From Saprospiraceae bacterium UBA7687 (GTDB taxonomy: Bacteria > Bacteroidota > Bacteroidia > Chitinophagales > Saprospiraceae): 64,000 nucleotides of DNA. The position numbers were made by a program, and so were the translations under genes. Below the pieces are notes generated by a model. It saw only the letters and a list, made by a program, of their open reading frames with translations, had not been told where the DNA came from and searched no databases. The stretch spans positions 1 to 64,000 of the forward strand of contig DLGT01000154.1 in assembly GCA_002482845.1 (NCBI GenBank), given 5' to 3'. Positions 53,573 to 63,763 of the stretch are shown in pieces (positions within the stretch are counted from its first letter, which is position 1; each line of letters starts with the position of its first letter).

Positions 53573-55234
53573 ATGAAGGTATTCGTTTTTTTGATGTCGG
53601 TGATCTCTTTCATTTTTTGGTCCAACCAAAGTGTTGCACAGGAAGTTGGGTCTCTCCAAGACTCATTCAAAATAAGTGGTTCGGCAGGATTCCAACTTAC
53701 AGGCTATAACAGCAATGGCATCCAAGGCCGCCGCCAACCATTCAGCTATTTGATGCACGGCAATGTCAATCTTAGTAAAGGTGATTTTAGCATTCCATTG
53801 TCATTTACCTACTCTGAACAAGATCGTAGTTTTAGTCAACCATTTAATCAGTTTGGTATCGCACCTACCTATAAATGGCTGAAAACATACATCGGTTATC
53901 AAAATATTTTCTGGAGTAAGTTTAGTCTAGCCGGACATCAGTTGCTTGGTGGTGGTGTAGAATTGACCCCAGGTAAGTTTAGGTTGGGATTTGTGAGTGG
54001 TAGGTTTCAAAGAGCGACAGGTATAGATACGACAAGGTCCCAGAACTACCTTCCTGCCTATAAAAGATCTGGTTATGCTGCCAAGATTGGTTATGGCACA
54101 GAGTCTTCATTCATTGACCTTATTTACATGAGATCAAAGGATGATGATAAAAGTTTGCCGTTCCAATATGCAGACAGTGTTGTGCTAGTCCAACCAGGAG
54201 AAAACACCGTGTTTGCCTTAAAAACTATGATCAAAGTAGCATCATTTATGAATGTTTATGGGGATGCAGCGTTGAGTGTGTACAATCGAAATGTCAATGC
54301 ACAGGAAGTGACTATTGATTCGTCATGGCGTAGAATAGCGAGTATTGCAGGTAAGCAGACCATTGCTACCCAAGTGTATTTTGCCATGGAAGGTGGTGCC
54401 AATTTTAATTTTAGTGGTCATAATCTCAGTCTTTTTTATAAACGGATTGCGCCAGATTACAAGAGTATGGGCGCTTACTTTATTGAAAATGATGTCAATG
54501 CATATGGAATGAGACATAGTTTTTCGATGGCAAAAAACAAAGTGAATTTAAATTATGGATTGAGTGTTTTTAGCGATAATCTTTTGAATAAAAAACCGGT
54601 AACTACATTTAGATATCAGCCTAATGTCAATCTTTCAGTCAATCCATCTAGTTATTGGGGAATTGATGTGACATGGATGGATCTTTATACAAAACAAGAA
54701 GATGGGTTTACAGCAGTCAATGATACCATCATCATGCAAAACAGAAATCCTGGTTTCACCATCAGTCCTAGGATCAACTGGGGAAATACCAAAGCATACC
54801 ATATGATTATAGGGAGTTATCTCAATATGCGTATGATAGACAATAATGCTTTTACGGCTATTTATATGGAATACGCTGCAGAAATCACCAACCTTATGTA
54901 TAGCCTGTCTCTATTGAAAAGTCAAGCTGCTTTTAATGTGAGTATCAATAGGACTAAAAACACTACTGCTTCTTTTACGGAAACTGGACTAGGTGGAAGC
55001 TTTGGATACAATCAAGGATGGCTAGAAGAAAAAGTAAATATAAACGGAACTGTGGCGCTTCAATTGAGTGATGTGAATACTAATTATTCCTTCAATCTAG
55101 GTGGCAATTATACCATGGATAAAAGGCATAATTTAGGTGCCAATATCTTCTTTCTCAATAACAAATCAGACAATATTAATAGTCAAAATTTCACCGAATT
55201 AACAGGTGTTTTCAGATATACCATAAATTTTTAA
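53573..55234 (+). CDS. Outer-membrane beta-barrel protein
   Basis: The 553-residue product begins with a signal peptide (MKVFVFLMSVISFIF, cleaved near SVAQE), then amphipathic beta-strands throughout, and ends in FRYTINF; a terminal Phe is the usual recognition signal for outer-membrane assembly. It has no TonB box or plug domain, so it resembles a porin-like or structural barrel, not a receptor. It is 3 bases before the TANFOR-like gene and probably co-transcribed, so it may anchor or export the two large secreted proteins that follow (inference). Confidence 0.75.
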   Translation: MKVFVFLMSVISFIFWSNQSVAQEVGSLQDSFKISGSAGFQLTGYNSNGIQGRRQPFSYLMHGNVNLSKGDFSIPLSFTYSEQDRSFSQPFNQFGIAPTYKWLKTYIGYQNIFWSKFSLAGHQLLGGGVELTPGKFRLGFVSGRFQRATGIDTTRSQNYLPAYKRSGYAAKIGYGTESSFIDLIYMRSKDDDKSLPFQYADSVVLVQPGENTVFALKTMIKVASFMNVYGDAALSVYNRNVNAQEVTIDSSWRRIASIAGKQTIATQVYFAMEGGANFNFSGHNLSLFYKRIAPDYKSMGAYFIENDVNAYGMRHSFSMAKNKVNLNYGLSVFSDNLLNKKPVTTFRYQPNVNLSVNPSSYWGIDVTWMDLYTKQEDGFTAVNDTIIMQNRNPGFTISPRINWGNTKAYHMIIGSYLNMRMIDNNAFTAIYMEYAAEITNLMYSLSLLKSQAAFNVSINRTKNTTASFTETGLGGSFGYNQGWLEEKVNINGTVALQLSDVNTNYSFNLGGNYTMDKRHNLGANIFFLNNKSDNINSQNFTELTGVFRYTINF

Positions 55235-55237
55235 ATC

Positions 55238-58200
55238 ATGACAGGAATAATCAAAAAGTTATCCATTCTTTTGTGCTGCTTCTTTTTTACGACGTTGATG
55301 TATAGTCAGTTGGTCGTTCAAACGACGGTATTGCCACCATATTCTCCTTACCTTTCAGACTATACCACCTATGGCAATAAAGTAGTCGTCATGGTAACCA
55401 ATCCAACACCAACGCCTAGGACGATCAAGTTGCTCGGATCAATTACAGGTAATGGTATTTCGATCAGTATACCTACCAATTTTTTGCCACCTGCACCTAT
55501 CGTTATTCCATCTTCAGGGACGATACAACTGTCAGGAAACCAGCTTTCTCCTTATTATAATACAACTAATCTGTTACTACAAGGTATTACAGAAAGTCAG
55601 TTGGTTAATGGTAATGGATTGCCTGAAGGTAATTACATGTTTTGTTATTATGCGGCTGACTATGCGACAGGTGCACCATTGAGTAGCCAAAGTATGGGTT
55701 GTGCTAATGTGACTATCACACATCATGAACCGCCTTTTTTGTTACAGCCAATGTGCGACAAAGAAGTCAATCCTAAGACACCACAGAATTTATTATTTAC
55801 GTGGACAGTACCAGCTGGAGCCAATCCGATCAATATTGAGTATGAACTCACCATGGTAGAACTACTCCAAGGTCAGAATCCCAATCAAGCACTAGATGCT
55901 GCGACAGAACCAGTGTTTTTTAGAAAAACGGTATCTGTTTCTACATATATGTATACACAAATAGACCCAAATCTACAAGTGGGCCGAAAATATGCTTGGC
56001 GAGTACGTGCAAAACCAAGACCAGGCAAAAATGCGAATTTTAAAAACAATGGTATATCAGCTGCGTGTACCTTTAATTATGTACTCGGCCTTTCTAATGG
56101 TGGAGGTAATGGCGGAAATCAAGACCCGAACGCAGATCCCAATTTGCCGAATGACGATAATGCATGTTTTGCATCATGTGATATTGCTGAGCCACAAAAT
56201 AAATCTCCATACGCACCCGTGATAGATGATGTGGTATCTATAGGTAAATTTGCCATGAAAATCCAAACCATAAACGGTGGAAATGGTACAGGTGAAGTAA
56301 CCATTCCATTTCTGAATACTAAAGTCTTGGTAGATTTTACAAATTTACAAGTGAATACAGATTTGCAAGCTTTTGGTAGTACCAAAGCTGTAGCCAGAAT
56401 AGAAGGTAATAATCTTGTAGATCAAGCCATTGCAAATGACCAAAATGGTGTCATTCAAATGACTAGAGAAAAATATAATTCCATTAATAATTATGTCAAT
56501 CAAGCACAAAAACTAGTCAGCAAGTTCAATCCTGATATGCCAGCTACTGGTGTGCCATTTGGGTTTGATAATAATGGGATGAATTTGCAAATTGTAGGGT
56601 TGATATTCACACCTACCAAAGGATATATGAATGCTATTTTCGGATATGATATGGCAGATTGGTTCGGAAATGATTTTGTTGATTTCAGTCAAAAAGGAAT
56701 TTGTATCAGACCAAATGGATTCGGAGTACAACCAAAGTTTTCTTTGGCAAATGACAAGATAATCCAACTAAGCGAACATGTAGACCTAAAGTTTCTGAAA
56801 GGAAATAGTACCTATCTCGAACTAGATTGTGATGGTATCAAAACAGTAAAGATCGCAGGAGAATATATGATCTCTCGTGACAAGTTGCTTCCCGTAGAAA
56901 ACGACAATATAGTACAAGGAAATACAAGGGTGAAAGTGCCTTTTTCTGTGGTACTGTCTGAAGGTGGAAACTTTATGTTTAATACTGCCATGCAACCTTC
57001 TACTTTTACCATACCTGATGCCCAAGATTTTAGATTTACGGCAGATGAGATTATATTGGATATGCATAATACCCAAAATCCAAATGGTCTAACTTTTCAC
57101 AACAATCACCCAAAACATGGTGGAAATAATCAAGACTGGAAAGGTTTATATATGGGTAGTATCAGTGCCTCTTTGCCGGATGGATTCAAAAAAGGAAACA
57201 ATAAAATTTCGTTTGCTGTCCAAGATTTGATGATTGACAAAACTGGATTTTGGGGAGATATTAGCGTGAATAATGTCGTTTCCATTGATAATGGTTCTGT
57301 GGGTAATTGGAAGTTTAGTATTGTCAATTTGACAGTAAACATAGAAGCGAGTGCCTTGGCAGGTGGAAGTATGGATGGTGGTATCAAAATTCCTATAGCA
57401 GAGACAGCTTTGGGTTATTCTGCTGCTATTCAGAAAGGAAATAATGGCGTCAACTGGCAATTTGCTGCGGAAATACAAAATAATCTCGAAGCAGGATTAT
57501 GGTTGGCTACATTATCTCTTAATGAAGGTAGTACAGTCTCCATAGAGAAAGATGGTAATAAAATCATTTCTTCGGCAATTTTGAATGGATCTATCACTAT
57601 TGGATTTAATAGTAGTCCTAATCAACAAACACCACTATCTAAGTTGAGTTTGAATGGTATACAATTTCAGGAATTGACCGTCACAGGCGGTGGTGAAAAA
57701 CCAGTCATTGGTTTGCAGTTTGTTTCCTTGGCAAACCAACCCGGTGGTATGTTTTCCATGAATAAATTTCCTATCAATCTCACAGCCTTATCCTATGACA
57801 ATGGGTTGAAACCAGGCATCACTTTTGGACTTAAAGTCAATCTCTCCAAGGGAAGTAATGCCTTCGAAGCAGAGACGGATCTGAAAGTATTAGCTAAGTG
57901 GAATGGTGGTCAGAAAAAATTTGATTTTGAAGGGATAGAATTGAAAAAGATAACCATAGCAGCTGACTTAGGTGTGATGAGTGTAAACGGCACGGTCAAT
58001 CTTTATAAAGAGGACGCCACGTATGGTACAGGTTTCAGAGGTGATCTAGAAGCAAGTCTTAAATTTGCTTCTATAGCTATCAATGCGACTATACAGTTGG
58101 GTAAAATAGGGGATACCGATCCTACTGATGAAACTGGCAGCAATTACAGATATTTCTTTATAGATATAGGTGCTAGATGGGGCGTAGGTGGACTGCCTAT

Positions 58201-61153
58201 TCCAGGTGTTGGAGCAGTAGCTTTTTATGGTTTTGGTGGTGGTATATACAGAAACATGGATCGTCAGTCTGTAGTGGCGGTTACCAATGACAAAATTCCT
58301 GACAAACAGGGGCCAGGCACCATGAATGCAGGTGAAACAAGAAGTGGTGTCGTTTACACGCCTAAGAAAGGGACTTTTGGGTTTATGGCATCTGTCACAT
58401 TGGGTACTACTGGGGAGCCGACAAGTTTTAATGGCGACTTGAAGCTTACGGTGCAGTTTAATACAGACAACTTTGGCGTTACAAAAGTAGTAATCGATGG
58501 GAAAGCGTACCTTATGGGTCCTATTGCAGATAGAAGTAAAAGATTGCTAGAAATAGGTGTAGAAATAGAAATGGATTTTGAAAAACCAATGTTCCATGCT
58601 GCTATTACTATTGATGGTGGATTTAATCAAAGCGTACTTAAAGTGACTGTCAAAGCATCCTTAACCCTTCATTTTGAACCAGGACTTTGGTATGTAAAAT
58701 TAGGAGAATGGACTAATGATGATGAGCCTTGGAATGATCCGAAAAGAATACAAGTGGATATTGCCCTAGATGCACAAATCGTCAGTGTAAGTCTAAACTT
58801 TAATGCTTATTTTATGATGGGTAATGACATAGGTGACTTACCTAGGTCGCCATTGAAAGTCAGAGAAGCACTAGGATTAAATGGCAGTGAAAATCCAAAA
58901 TCACCTGATACAAAAGTATTTATTGGTAAAGGGTTTGCTATGGGTGTAGGTATCAAGTTTGATGTGGAAGCCAACTTCTTTGTATTTTATGCAAATATTG
59001 AGTTTATTTTGGGTGCTGATTTACTTTTGTCTAAATCGACGGCTACATGTAATGGCAGTATGGACTACGGTATCAATGGTTGGTATGCCAAAGGAATTGC
59101 ATATGCTTATTTGCATGGAGATGTTGGATTGCGTTTAAAATTATTTGGATTTTCGGGTAAGTTTAGTTTGATGGAGTTTACAGCTGCGGCACAGATGAAA
59201 GCAGAGTTGCCCAATCCTAATTGGATAAAAGGAAACTTTGCGATCTCAGGTAGTATTTTGAATGGTATGATCACAGTGAAAACAAACTTCACCCTAGAAG
59301 TAGGAGAAAAATGTGTGTGGGGAGATGGTTCGGGTGACGAATTGCCACTTATTGCAGAAGTTTTGCCAGAAGCTGGCGGAGAAGGTTCTGTATTCGAAGC
59401 ACCACAGGCAGCCTTTAACTTTGCAGTTAACAAAAAAGGAAATAGTAGTAATAAATTTACTGTCAAGGACTTTAGTACAAAGAAAAAAGGAGTTAATAGA
59501 ACCTTCAAAATTGAAGTAGATAAAGTAGAACTTTTAAGAGGTTTTGCAATCATAGAAGGTAAATACCATTTGAATACAGCTCAAGATGGTCTTACTTTTA
59601 TAGCAAATAGCACACTCGAAGGCAAAAAAGAATATACATTTAGAGTTGTTGCTAAAGCTTATGAGAAAGTTGGCAAAACTTGGGTATTCAAAAAAACAGA
59701 AACAAAAGAAACCAAGTTTATCACTGGTGAAAGACCTGATCATATTGCCGAACAAAATGTGATCAGTGCATTCCCACAACTTGGACAGCGATATTATTTG
59801 CCTAAAGATGAAAGTCAAGGGGATATAAAAGTAGGCTTGAGTCAGTGTTATCTTATGGAACTTAAGGAAGACAAAGATTTTAAATACGAGTACAAATTAA
59901 GATTGACCAATCAAGAATCTAAGAATACATCAGATCATGCATTCAATTGTAATGGAGATCACTTTTCATTTACTGTTCCTCAAACTTTACTTAAGGAAAC
60001 TGTGTATGAAGTCAAAGTTATCAGGATTGCAACACCTAAATCAAAACCAATCAATCTTGCCACAAATACAAAAAATGTGTACAGAGATGAAAAAGGAAAC
60101 GTGGTAGATCCACCTGTAACACAAGGAAATCAGCAAAATAAAGGATTTAAAATGGGCAATCAACCTAATAATGGCCCACAATTTGGTGGTGGGAAATTGG
60201 GAAATAATCCAGCAAATAGTAGTAAGCTTGTAACAAAATATAATAGTGTCAAAGAACAACAATCAGGTGGCACTAAGATCGAAAAGGAGCTTTTTAAATA
60301 TTACTTTAGGACAAGTAAACACAACACTGCAAGTGAAAAATTTGGTAGTGGATACAAAGTTGATAATTCTTATGGCCAGCAAAATTATACTGCCAACATC
60401 AATATTAGAGATGTCAATTATCAATACAATCATAGGGCATTTTTCCCATTGTTGGTTGGACAGGAAAATATGGATACTTATGAAGCATATGGATATTACA
60501 AAGAGAATTTTGATGTAAAAGTAGAACCACTAGCTTTGCCAATCTTGAAATGGGGCACTAACGATTATTTTCAGAATCTAAATAATAGAATATATGAATA
60601 CAAATATAAAGGTGGTGGTAATCCAACTTCACATGAATTTACTTTTAATAGATATGCAAAAGGATATCATAGTTTCTTTGGATTGACACAACAAGAATAC
60701 GATAGAAGACCAATACAAGCCATAAAAATGTGGCATAAATCCACAGAAGGTCCAATTAATATAGGTGATAACCAAACGCTTTTATCACCAAAAGGAAGAC
60801 TTTCTTCTAATGAGATCAATAAAGCTAAACAAGGGCAAAAAATAATTGAAACAATGCCTAAAAATCCAGTCTTGCCAGTTAACGTTTATGTTGGTGCAAT
60901 AGCTTTATTTGATGCAGCCTACGTATATTCTAGACATATCAGTAGATGTTATAGTGACCACTTACTTTCAAGTTACGAAAAGGCTTGTATTAACGATTAT
61001 GCCGTACCAGCTATTACTTATAAACCATCAAATGGTGGGTTTCCATTAGAAAATCCTTATACATCAAAAGTTGGGCAAAATATAGGGTTTACCATTCATT
61101 ATGGTTATTATGGCAATAATTCCTTTAAAAAAGATTTAACTTTTAAACCGTAA
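55238..61153 (+). CDS. Large secreted protein with TANFOR-like N-terminal domain (1,971 residues)
   Basis: The signal peptide (to about YSQ, residue 23) leads into a domain of about 160 residues that matches the TANFOR domain I know from large Bacteroidota surface proteins (VQTTVLPPYSPYLSDYTTYGNKVVVMVTNPT). A fibronectin-III-like region follows (PQNLLFTWTVPAG to YAWRVRAKP). A very long beta-rich middle (residues 300-1420) repeats short strand pairs with phrases like GNWKFSIVNLTVNIEAS and VEANFFVFYANIEFILGAD, in the style of beta-solenoids. A charged C-terminal part (1420-1971) has a Gly/Asn-rich linker near 1640. No T9SS sorting domain is visible at the end, so export route and anchoring are open. 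It is the second gene of a three-gene operon. Confidence 0.75.
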   Translation: MTGIIKKLSILLCCFFFTTLMYSQLVVQTTVLPPYSPYLSDYTTYGNKVVVMVTNPTPTPRTIKLLGSITGNGISISIPTNFLPPAPIVIPSSGTIQLSGNQLSPYYNTTNLLLQGITESQLVNGNGLPEGNYMFCYYAADYATGAPLSSQSMGCANVTITHHEPPFLLQPMCDKEVNPKTPQNLLFTWTVPAGANPINIEYELTMVELLQGQNPNQALDAATEPVFFRKTVSVSTYMYTQIDPNLQVGRKYAWRVRAKPRPGKNANFKNNGISAACTFNYVLGLSNGGGNGGNQDPNADPNLPNDDNACFASCDIAEPQNKSPYAPVIDDVVSIGKFAMKIQTINGGNGTGEVTIPFLNTKVLVDFTNLQVNTDLQAFGSTKAVARIEGNNLVDQAIANDQNGVIQMTREKYNSINNYVNQAQKLVSKFNPDMPATGVPFGFDNNGMNLQIVGLIFTPTKGYMNAIFGYDMADWFGNDFVDFSQKGICIRPNGFGVQPKFSLANDKIIQLSEHVDLKFLKGNSTYLELDCDGIKTVKIAGEYMISRDKLLPVENDNIVQGNTRVKVPFSVVLSEGGNFMFNTAMQPSTFTIPDAQDFRFTADEIILDMHNTQNPNGLTFHNNHPKHGGNNQDWKGLYMGSISASLPDGFKKGNNKISFAVQDLMIDKTGFWGDISVNNVVSIDNGSVGNWKFSIVNLTVNIEASALAGGSMDGGIKIPIAETALGYSAAIQKGNNGVNWQFAAEIQNNLEAGLWLATLSLNEGSTVSIEKDGNKIISSAILNGSITIGFNSSPNQQTPLSKLSLNGIQFQELTVTGGGEKPVIGLQFVSLANQPGGMFSMNKFPINLTALSYDNGLKPGITFGLKVNLSKGSNAFEAETDLKVLAKWNGGQKKFDFEGIELKKITIAADLGVMSVNGTVNLYKEDATYGTGFRGDLEASLKFASIAINATIQLGKIGDTDPTDETGSNYRYFFIDIGARWGVGGLPIPGVGAVAFYGFGGGIYRNMDRQSVVAVTNDKIPDKQGPGTMNAGETRSGVVYTPKKGTFGFMASVTLGTTGEPTSFNGDLKLTVQFNTDNFGVTKVVIDGKAYLMGPIADRSKRLLEIGVEIEMDFEKPMFHAAITIDGGFNQSVLKVTVKASLTLHFEPGLWYVKLGEWTNDDEPWNDPKRIQVDIALDAQIVSVSLNFNAYFMMGNDIGDLPRSPLKVREALGLNGSENPKSPDTKVFIGKGFAMGVGIKFDVEANFFVFYANIEFILGADLLLSKSTATCNGSMDYGINGWYAKGIAYAYLHGDVGLRLKLFGFSGKFSLMEFTAAAQMKAELPNPNWIKGNFAISGSILNGMITVKTNFTLEVGEKCVWGDGSGDELPLIAEVLPEAGGEGSVFEAPQAAFNFAVNKKGNSSNKFTVKDFSTKKKGVNRTFKIEVDKVELLRGFAIIEGKYHLNTAQDGLTFIANSTLEGKKEYTFRVVAKAYEKVGKTWVFKKTETKETKFITGERPDHIAEQNVISAFPQLGQRYYLPKDESQGDIKVGLSQCYLMELKEDKDFKYEYKLRLTNQESKNTSDHAFNCNGDHFSFTVPQTLLKETVYEVKVIRIATPKSKPINLATNTKNVYRDEKGNVVDPPVTQGNQQNKGFKMGNQPNNGPQFGGGKLGNNPANSSKLVTKYNSVKEQQSGGTKIEKELFKYYFRTSKHNTASEKFGSGYKVDNSYGQQNYTANINIRDVNYQYNHRAFFPLLVGQENMDTYEAYGYYKENFDVKVEPLALPILKWGTNDYFQNLNNRIYEYKYKGGGNPTSHEFTFNRYAKGYHSFFGLTQQEYDRRPIQAIKMWHKSTEGPINIGDNQTLLSPKGRLSSNEINKAKQGQKIIETMPKNPVLPVNVYVGAIALFDAAYVYSRHISRCYSDHLLSSYEKACINDYAVPAITYKPSNGGFPLENPYTSKVGQNIGFTIHYGYYGNNSFKKDLTFKP

Positions 61154-61161
61154 TCTAGGGG

Positions 61162-61200
61162 TGAGGTGATAGGTGGTCTTTTAAATCACACATCACCTCA
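61162..61200 (+). other. Intercistronic stem-loop
   Basis: A perfect 9-bp stem, TGAGGTGAT (61162-61170) / ATCACCTCA (61192-61200), lies between the 1,971-residue gene and the fibronectin-III gene. Without a T-run it should not end transcription fully; it may protect or process the mRNA and set the ratio of the two products. Confidence 0.5.
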
Positions 61201-61236
61201 TTATTTGATTTGTTTAACAATAAAAACAAAATAAAA

Positions 61237-63279
61237 ATGATAAATTTCTTTAAATCAGTTTTGATACTTTGCCTTTTAGTTGTATCTTTTACAGCCCAAA
61301 GTCAGGAAGAAGTTCCTTTGAAATATGATACTTCGGAAGTAAGGATTCCAAGTCATGGGATCACTACAAGGGTATTAAAAGATAAGATCTTGTTACGATG
61401 GGCGCCAAGTGATTATGTGTTCTGGGAAATGGGTAATACACATGGTTATATCATTGAAAGAATAGGAGACACTGATACCGTTTTTGCACCATTGCCTGGT
61501 ATGCCTATAAAACCATGGACACAGGAAGAATTTAAAAGTGTAAAGGATACTTCTAATAAATATCTAGCAGTAGCCATGGAGATGTTGTATGGTGAGTTAG
61601 AAAGTGGCGAAGATGCCACGCTGGGAAGTAATCTCCAAAATTCAATTATGGAGCAACAGAATAGACATTCTTATGCGCTCATGTCAGCGGACTTAAATAA
61701 AGAAGCAGCTAGGAGTCTTGGTTTTATGTATGAAGACAAGGATGTTAAAACTGGGGCAAAATATACGTACAGAATCAGAATAAACCACACAGATCCAGAT
61801 CTGAAAACTGATACTTTAGAAGTTTTTATTGATTTTTCGCAAAAATATCTTGAGCAAGCTGTTAGAAATTGCTGGGTAGAATCTTTTGATAATGAAATCA
61901 AAGTAGCTTGGACCTTTCATAATAGCGCACTCTTTTCAGCTTACGATATAGAAAGATCAACTGACAAAAAAACATGGAAGAAATTAAATTCCAAGCCTTA
62001 TCTAAGTAGCCAATCTGGGGTAGAAAAATCATATTTGTACATTGATACCATGGTCAATAACAATACTGCTTATCACTATCGTTTGAGAGGTTATACACCA
62101 TTCGGAGAGATGGGACTTTATTCAGAAATCATGACCACTACACCCAAAGATATGACGCCACCTACACCTGCATTTGATGTCAAAGCTAAGGATCAGGGTG
62201 GGGCAGTATTAATAACTTGGGATGCCTTCCCAAATGAAGTAGACCATGATGGATTTTATATAGGTAGAAGTTATCTAGCATCTGGTGGTTTTGAAAAGAT
62301 TAGCGCCAAACTCAAAAAAGAAGAACGTGCATTTTTAGATTTTCAAGCCAATGTCTTAGAGAATAATTATTATGCGGTTATCTCCGTAGACAAAAGCGGA
62401 AATGAAGCTGTGAGTTATGTTGCTTTGGGATATATTGTTGATAGTCTGCCACCTACACCGCCTACAGGATTAGCTGGTGCGATCGATTCTACTGGATTTG
62501 TCAGAATTAGTTGGGCTCGTGGTCCTGAAGCAGATATTATTGGTTACCGAGTTTATTGGGCAAATGATACTTTGTCTGAGTTTTCTCAGTTGACAGGAGA
62601 TGTGTTGTCACATACTGTGTTTTATGATTCTGTCAATGTAAAAACCTTGTCTGAGTTTGCTTATTACAAAGTCGTAGCTGTAGATCATAGGTATAACCAT
62701 AGCGAATATAGTCAAATTTTGACCTTACAAAAACCCGACCTTGTGCCACCTGCTGCACCTGTTATTACCAAGTATAACCAAGAACAGTTGTCTGTCTCTT
62801 TTTCATGGGTCAATAGTGTCTCTGATGATGTCGTAAGTCATCGATTAGAAAAAAGAATCGGAGATGAAGATTGGAAAGAATTGAAGACATTTAAAGACAA
62901 AGAAAAACAATGGTCTGATAAAGACCTTATAGCGAGTAAAGCATATAGTTATCGTATCGTCGCTATCGATGATGCGAATAACATATCTTACTCCAAGTCT
63001 CTTGAGATCACTGCCATAGATCGAGGGTTGAGAGATGATGTAGATAATCTAAAAATAGTAACTAGAGATGGTAAATCATATCTAGAATGGACCTATGGAA
63101 ATGTTAAAGATGCCGTATTTGTCGTCTATAAACAAAATGCAGCTAAAACAGGATTCGAACCAATAGCCAGACTCAGCAACAATGAATTTTTATACCAAAT
63201 CCATGACGTCGCAGCTAGTTATGGTGTACGTGTGATGTTTAGCGACGGTGGTGAAAGTAAGTTATTGACCATTAATTAA
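61237..63279 (+). CDS. Secreted fibronectin type III repeat protein
   Basis: The 680-residue product starts with a signal peptide (FKSVLILCLLVVSFTAQSQ), for which ATG 61237 is the right start; the frame is open to TTG 61210. Several fibronectin-III-like units follow, recognisable by the Trp strand and the TAYxYRLRG strand: NCWVESFDNEIKVAWTFHNS with AYHYRLRGYT, PPTPAFDVKAKDQGGAVLITW, PPTPPTGLAGAIDSTGFVRISW, and PPAAPVITKYNQEQLSVSFSW with AYSYRIVAIDD. No sorting domain is seen. It is the last gene of the surface operon and probably acts with the other two at the cell surface. Confidence 0.8.
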   Translation: MINFFKSVLILCLLVVSFTAQSQEEVPLKYDTSEVRIPSHGITTRVLKDKILLRWAPSDYVFWEMGNTHGYIIERIGDTDTVFAPLPGMPIKPWTQEEFKSVKDTSNKYLAVAMEMLYGELESGEDATLGSNLQNSIMEQQNRHSYALMSADLNKEAARSLGFMYEDKDVKTGAKYTYRIRINHTDPDLKTDTLEVFIDFSQKYLEQAVRNCWVESFDNEIKVAWTFHNSALFSAYDIERSTDKKTWKKLNSKPYLSSQSGVEKSYLYIDTMVNNNTAYHYRLRGYTPFGEMGLYSEIMTTTPKDMTPPTPAFDVKAKDQGGAVLITWDAFPNEVDHDGFYIGRSYLASGGFEKISAKLKKEERAFLDFQANVLENNYYAVISVDKSGNEAVSYVALGYIVDSLPPTPPTGLAGAIDSTGFVRISWARGPEADIIGYRVYWANDTLSEFSQLTGDVLSHTVFYDSVNVKTLSEFAYYKVVAVDHRYNHSEYSQILTLQKPDLVPPAAPVITKYNQEQLSVSFSWVNSVSDDVVSHRLEKRIGDEDWKELKTFKDKEKQWSDKDLIASKAYSYRIVAIDDANNISYSKSLEITAIDRGLRDDVDNLKIVTRDGKSYLEWTYGNVKDAVFVVYKQNAAKTGFEPIARLSNNEFLYQIHDVAASYGVRVMFSDGGESKLLTIN

Positions 63280-63331
63280 AATATTGCAATTTGGTTTTGT
63301 TTTTATCAACATACCTAAAACTAGGGGTATT

Positions 63332-63369
63332 GACCTGCTGCATAGCTCATGTAGCGGGTCTTTTTTTTT
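63332..63369 (+). terminator. Intrinsic terminator of the surface operon
   Basis: GACCTGCT (63332-63339) pairs with AGCGGGTC (63353-63360, one G-U pair) and is followed by nine T residues. Confidence 0.92.
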
Positions 63370-63477
63370 GGTGTATCCTATTTTTGCACAGAAACTAATT
63401 AAAATTCGTTTTGTCACCCTTGAGGGTTGGGATAAAACAAAAGGAATTTTAACCTAAGTGTAATTTTGGAATACACC
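63370..63477. repeat. Dispersed palindromic element, copy B
   Basis: A 108-bp segment beginning GGTGTAT and ending ATACACC. AAAATTCGTTTTGT pairs with ACAAAAGGAATTTT apart from one mismatch, around a central ACCCTTGAGGGT hairpin. It is related along its length to copy A at 16789-16897 and directly abuts the operon terminator. Confidence 0.7.
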
Positions 63478-63763
63478 CATTTTATTTATTCTGAAATTGA
63501 GTTTACTCCGAAAACACACAAAATTTGATAATCAAACGTTTTCTACCCTGCACCCTAAATGGAAACGTTTGATAATCAATGAATTAGAAACAAAATTTTT
63601 AATACTCTGTAACTCAAAGACTTTTCGGAGCAGACTCAAAATTGAACGTGATTTTTACAATTTTTTACACTTTTTACATTTTCCTTATACACTCCATCTA
63701 TCAATAGTCGACAACTTTGCAGTGTTATTTAAATCAATTATTTTTTAATAAAATTAGAATACA

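Noticed and set aside
63497..63748. 83-residue plus-strand ORF near the right edge
   Set aside because: TTG start, low-quality composition and overlap with the upstream region of the gene at 63764.
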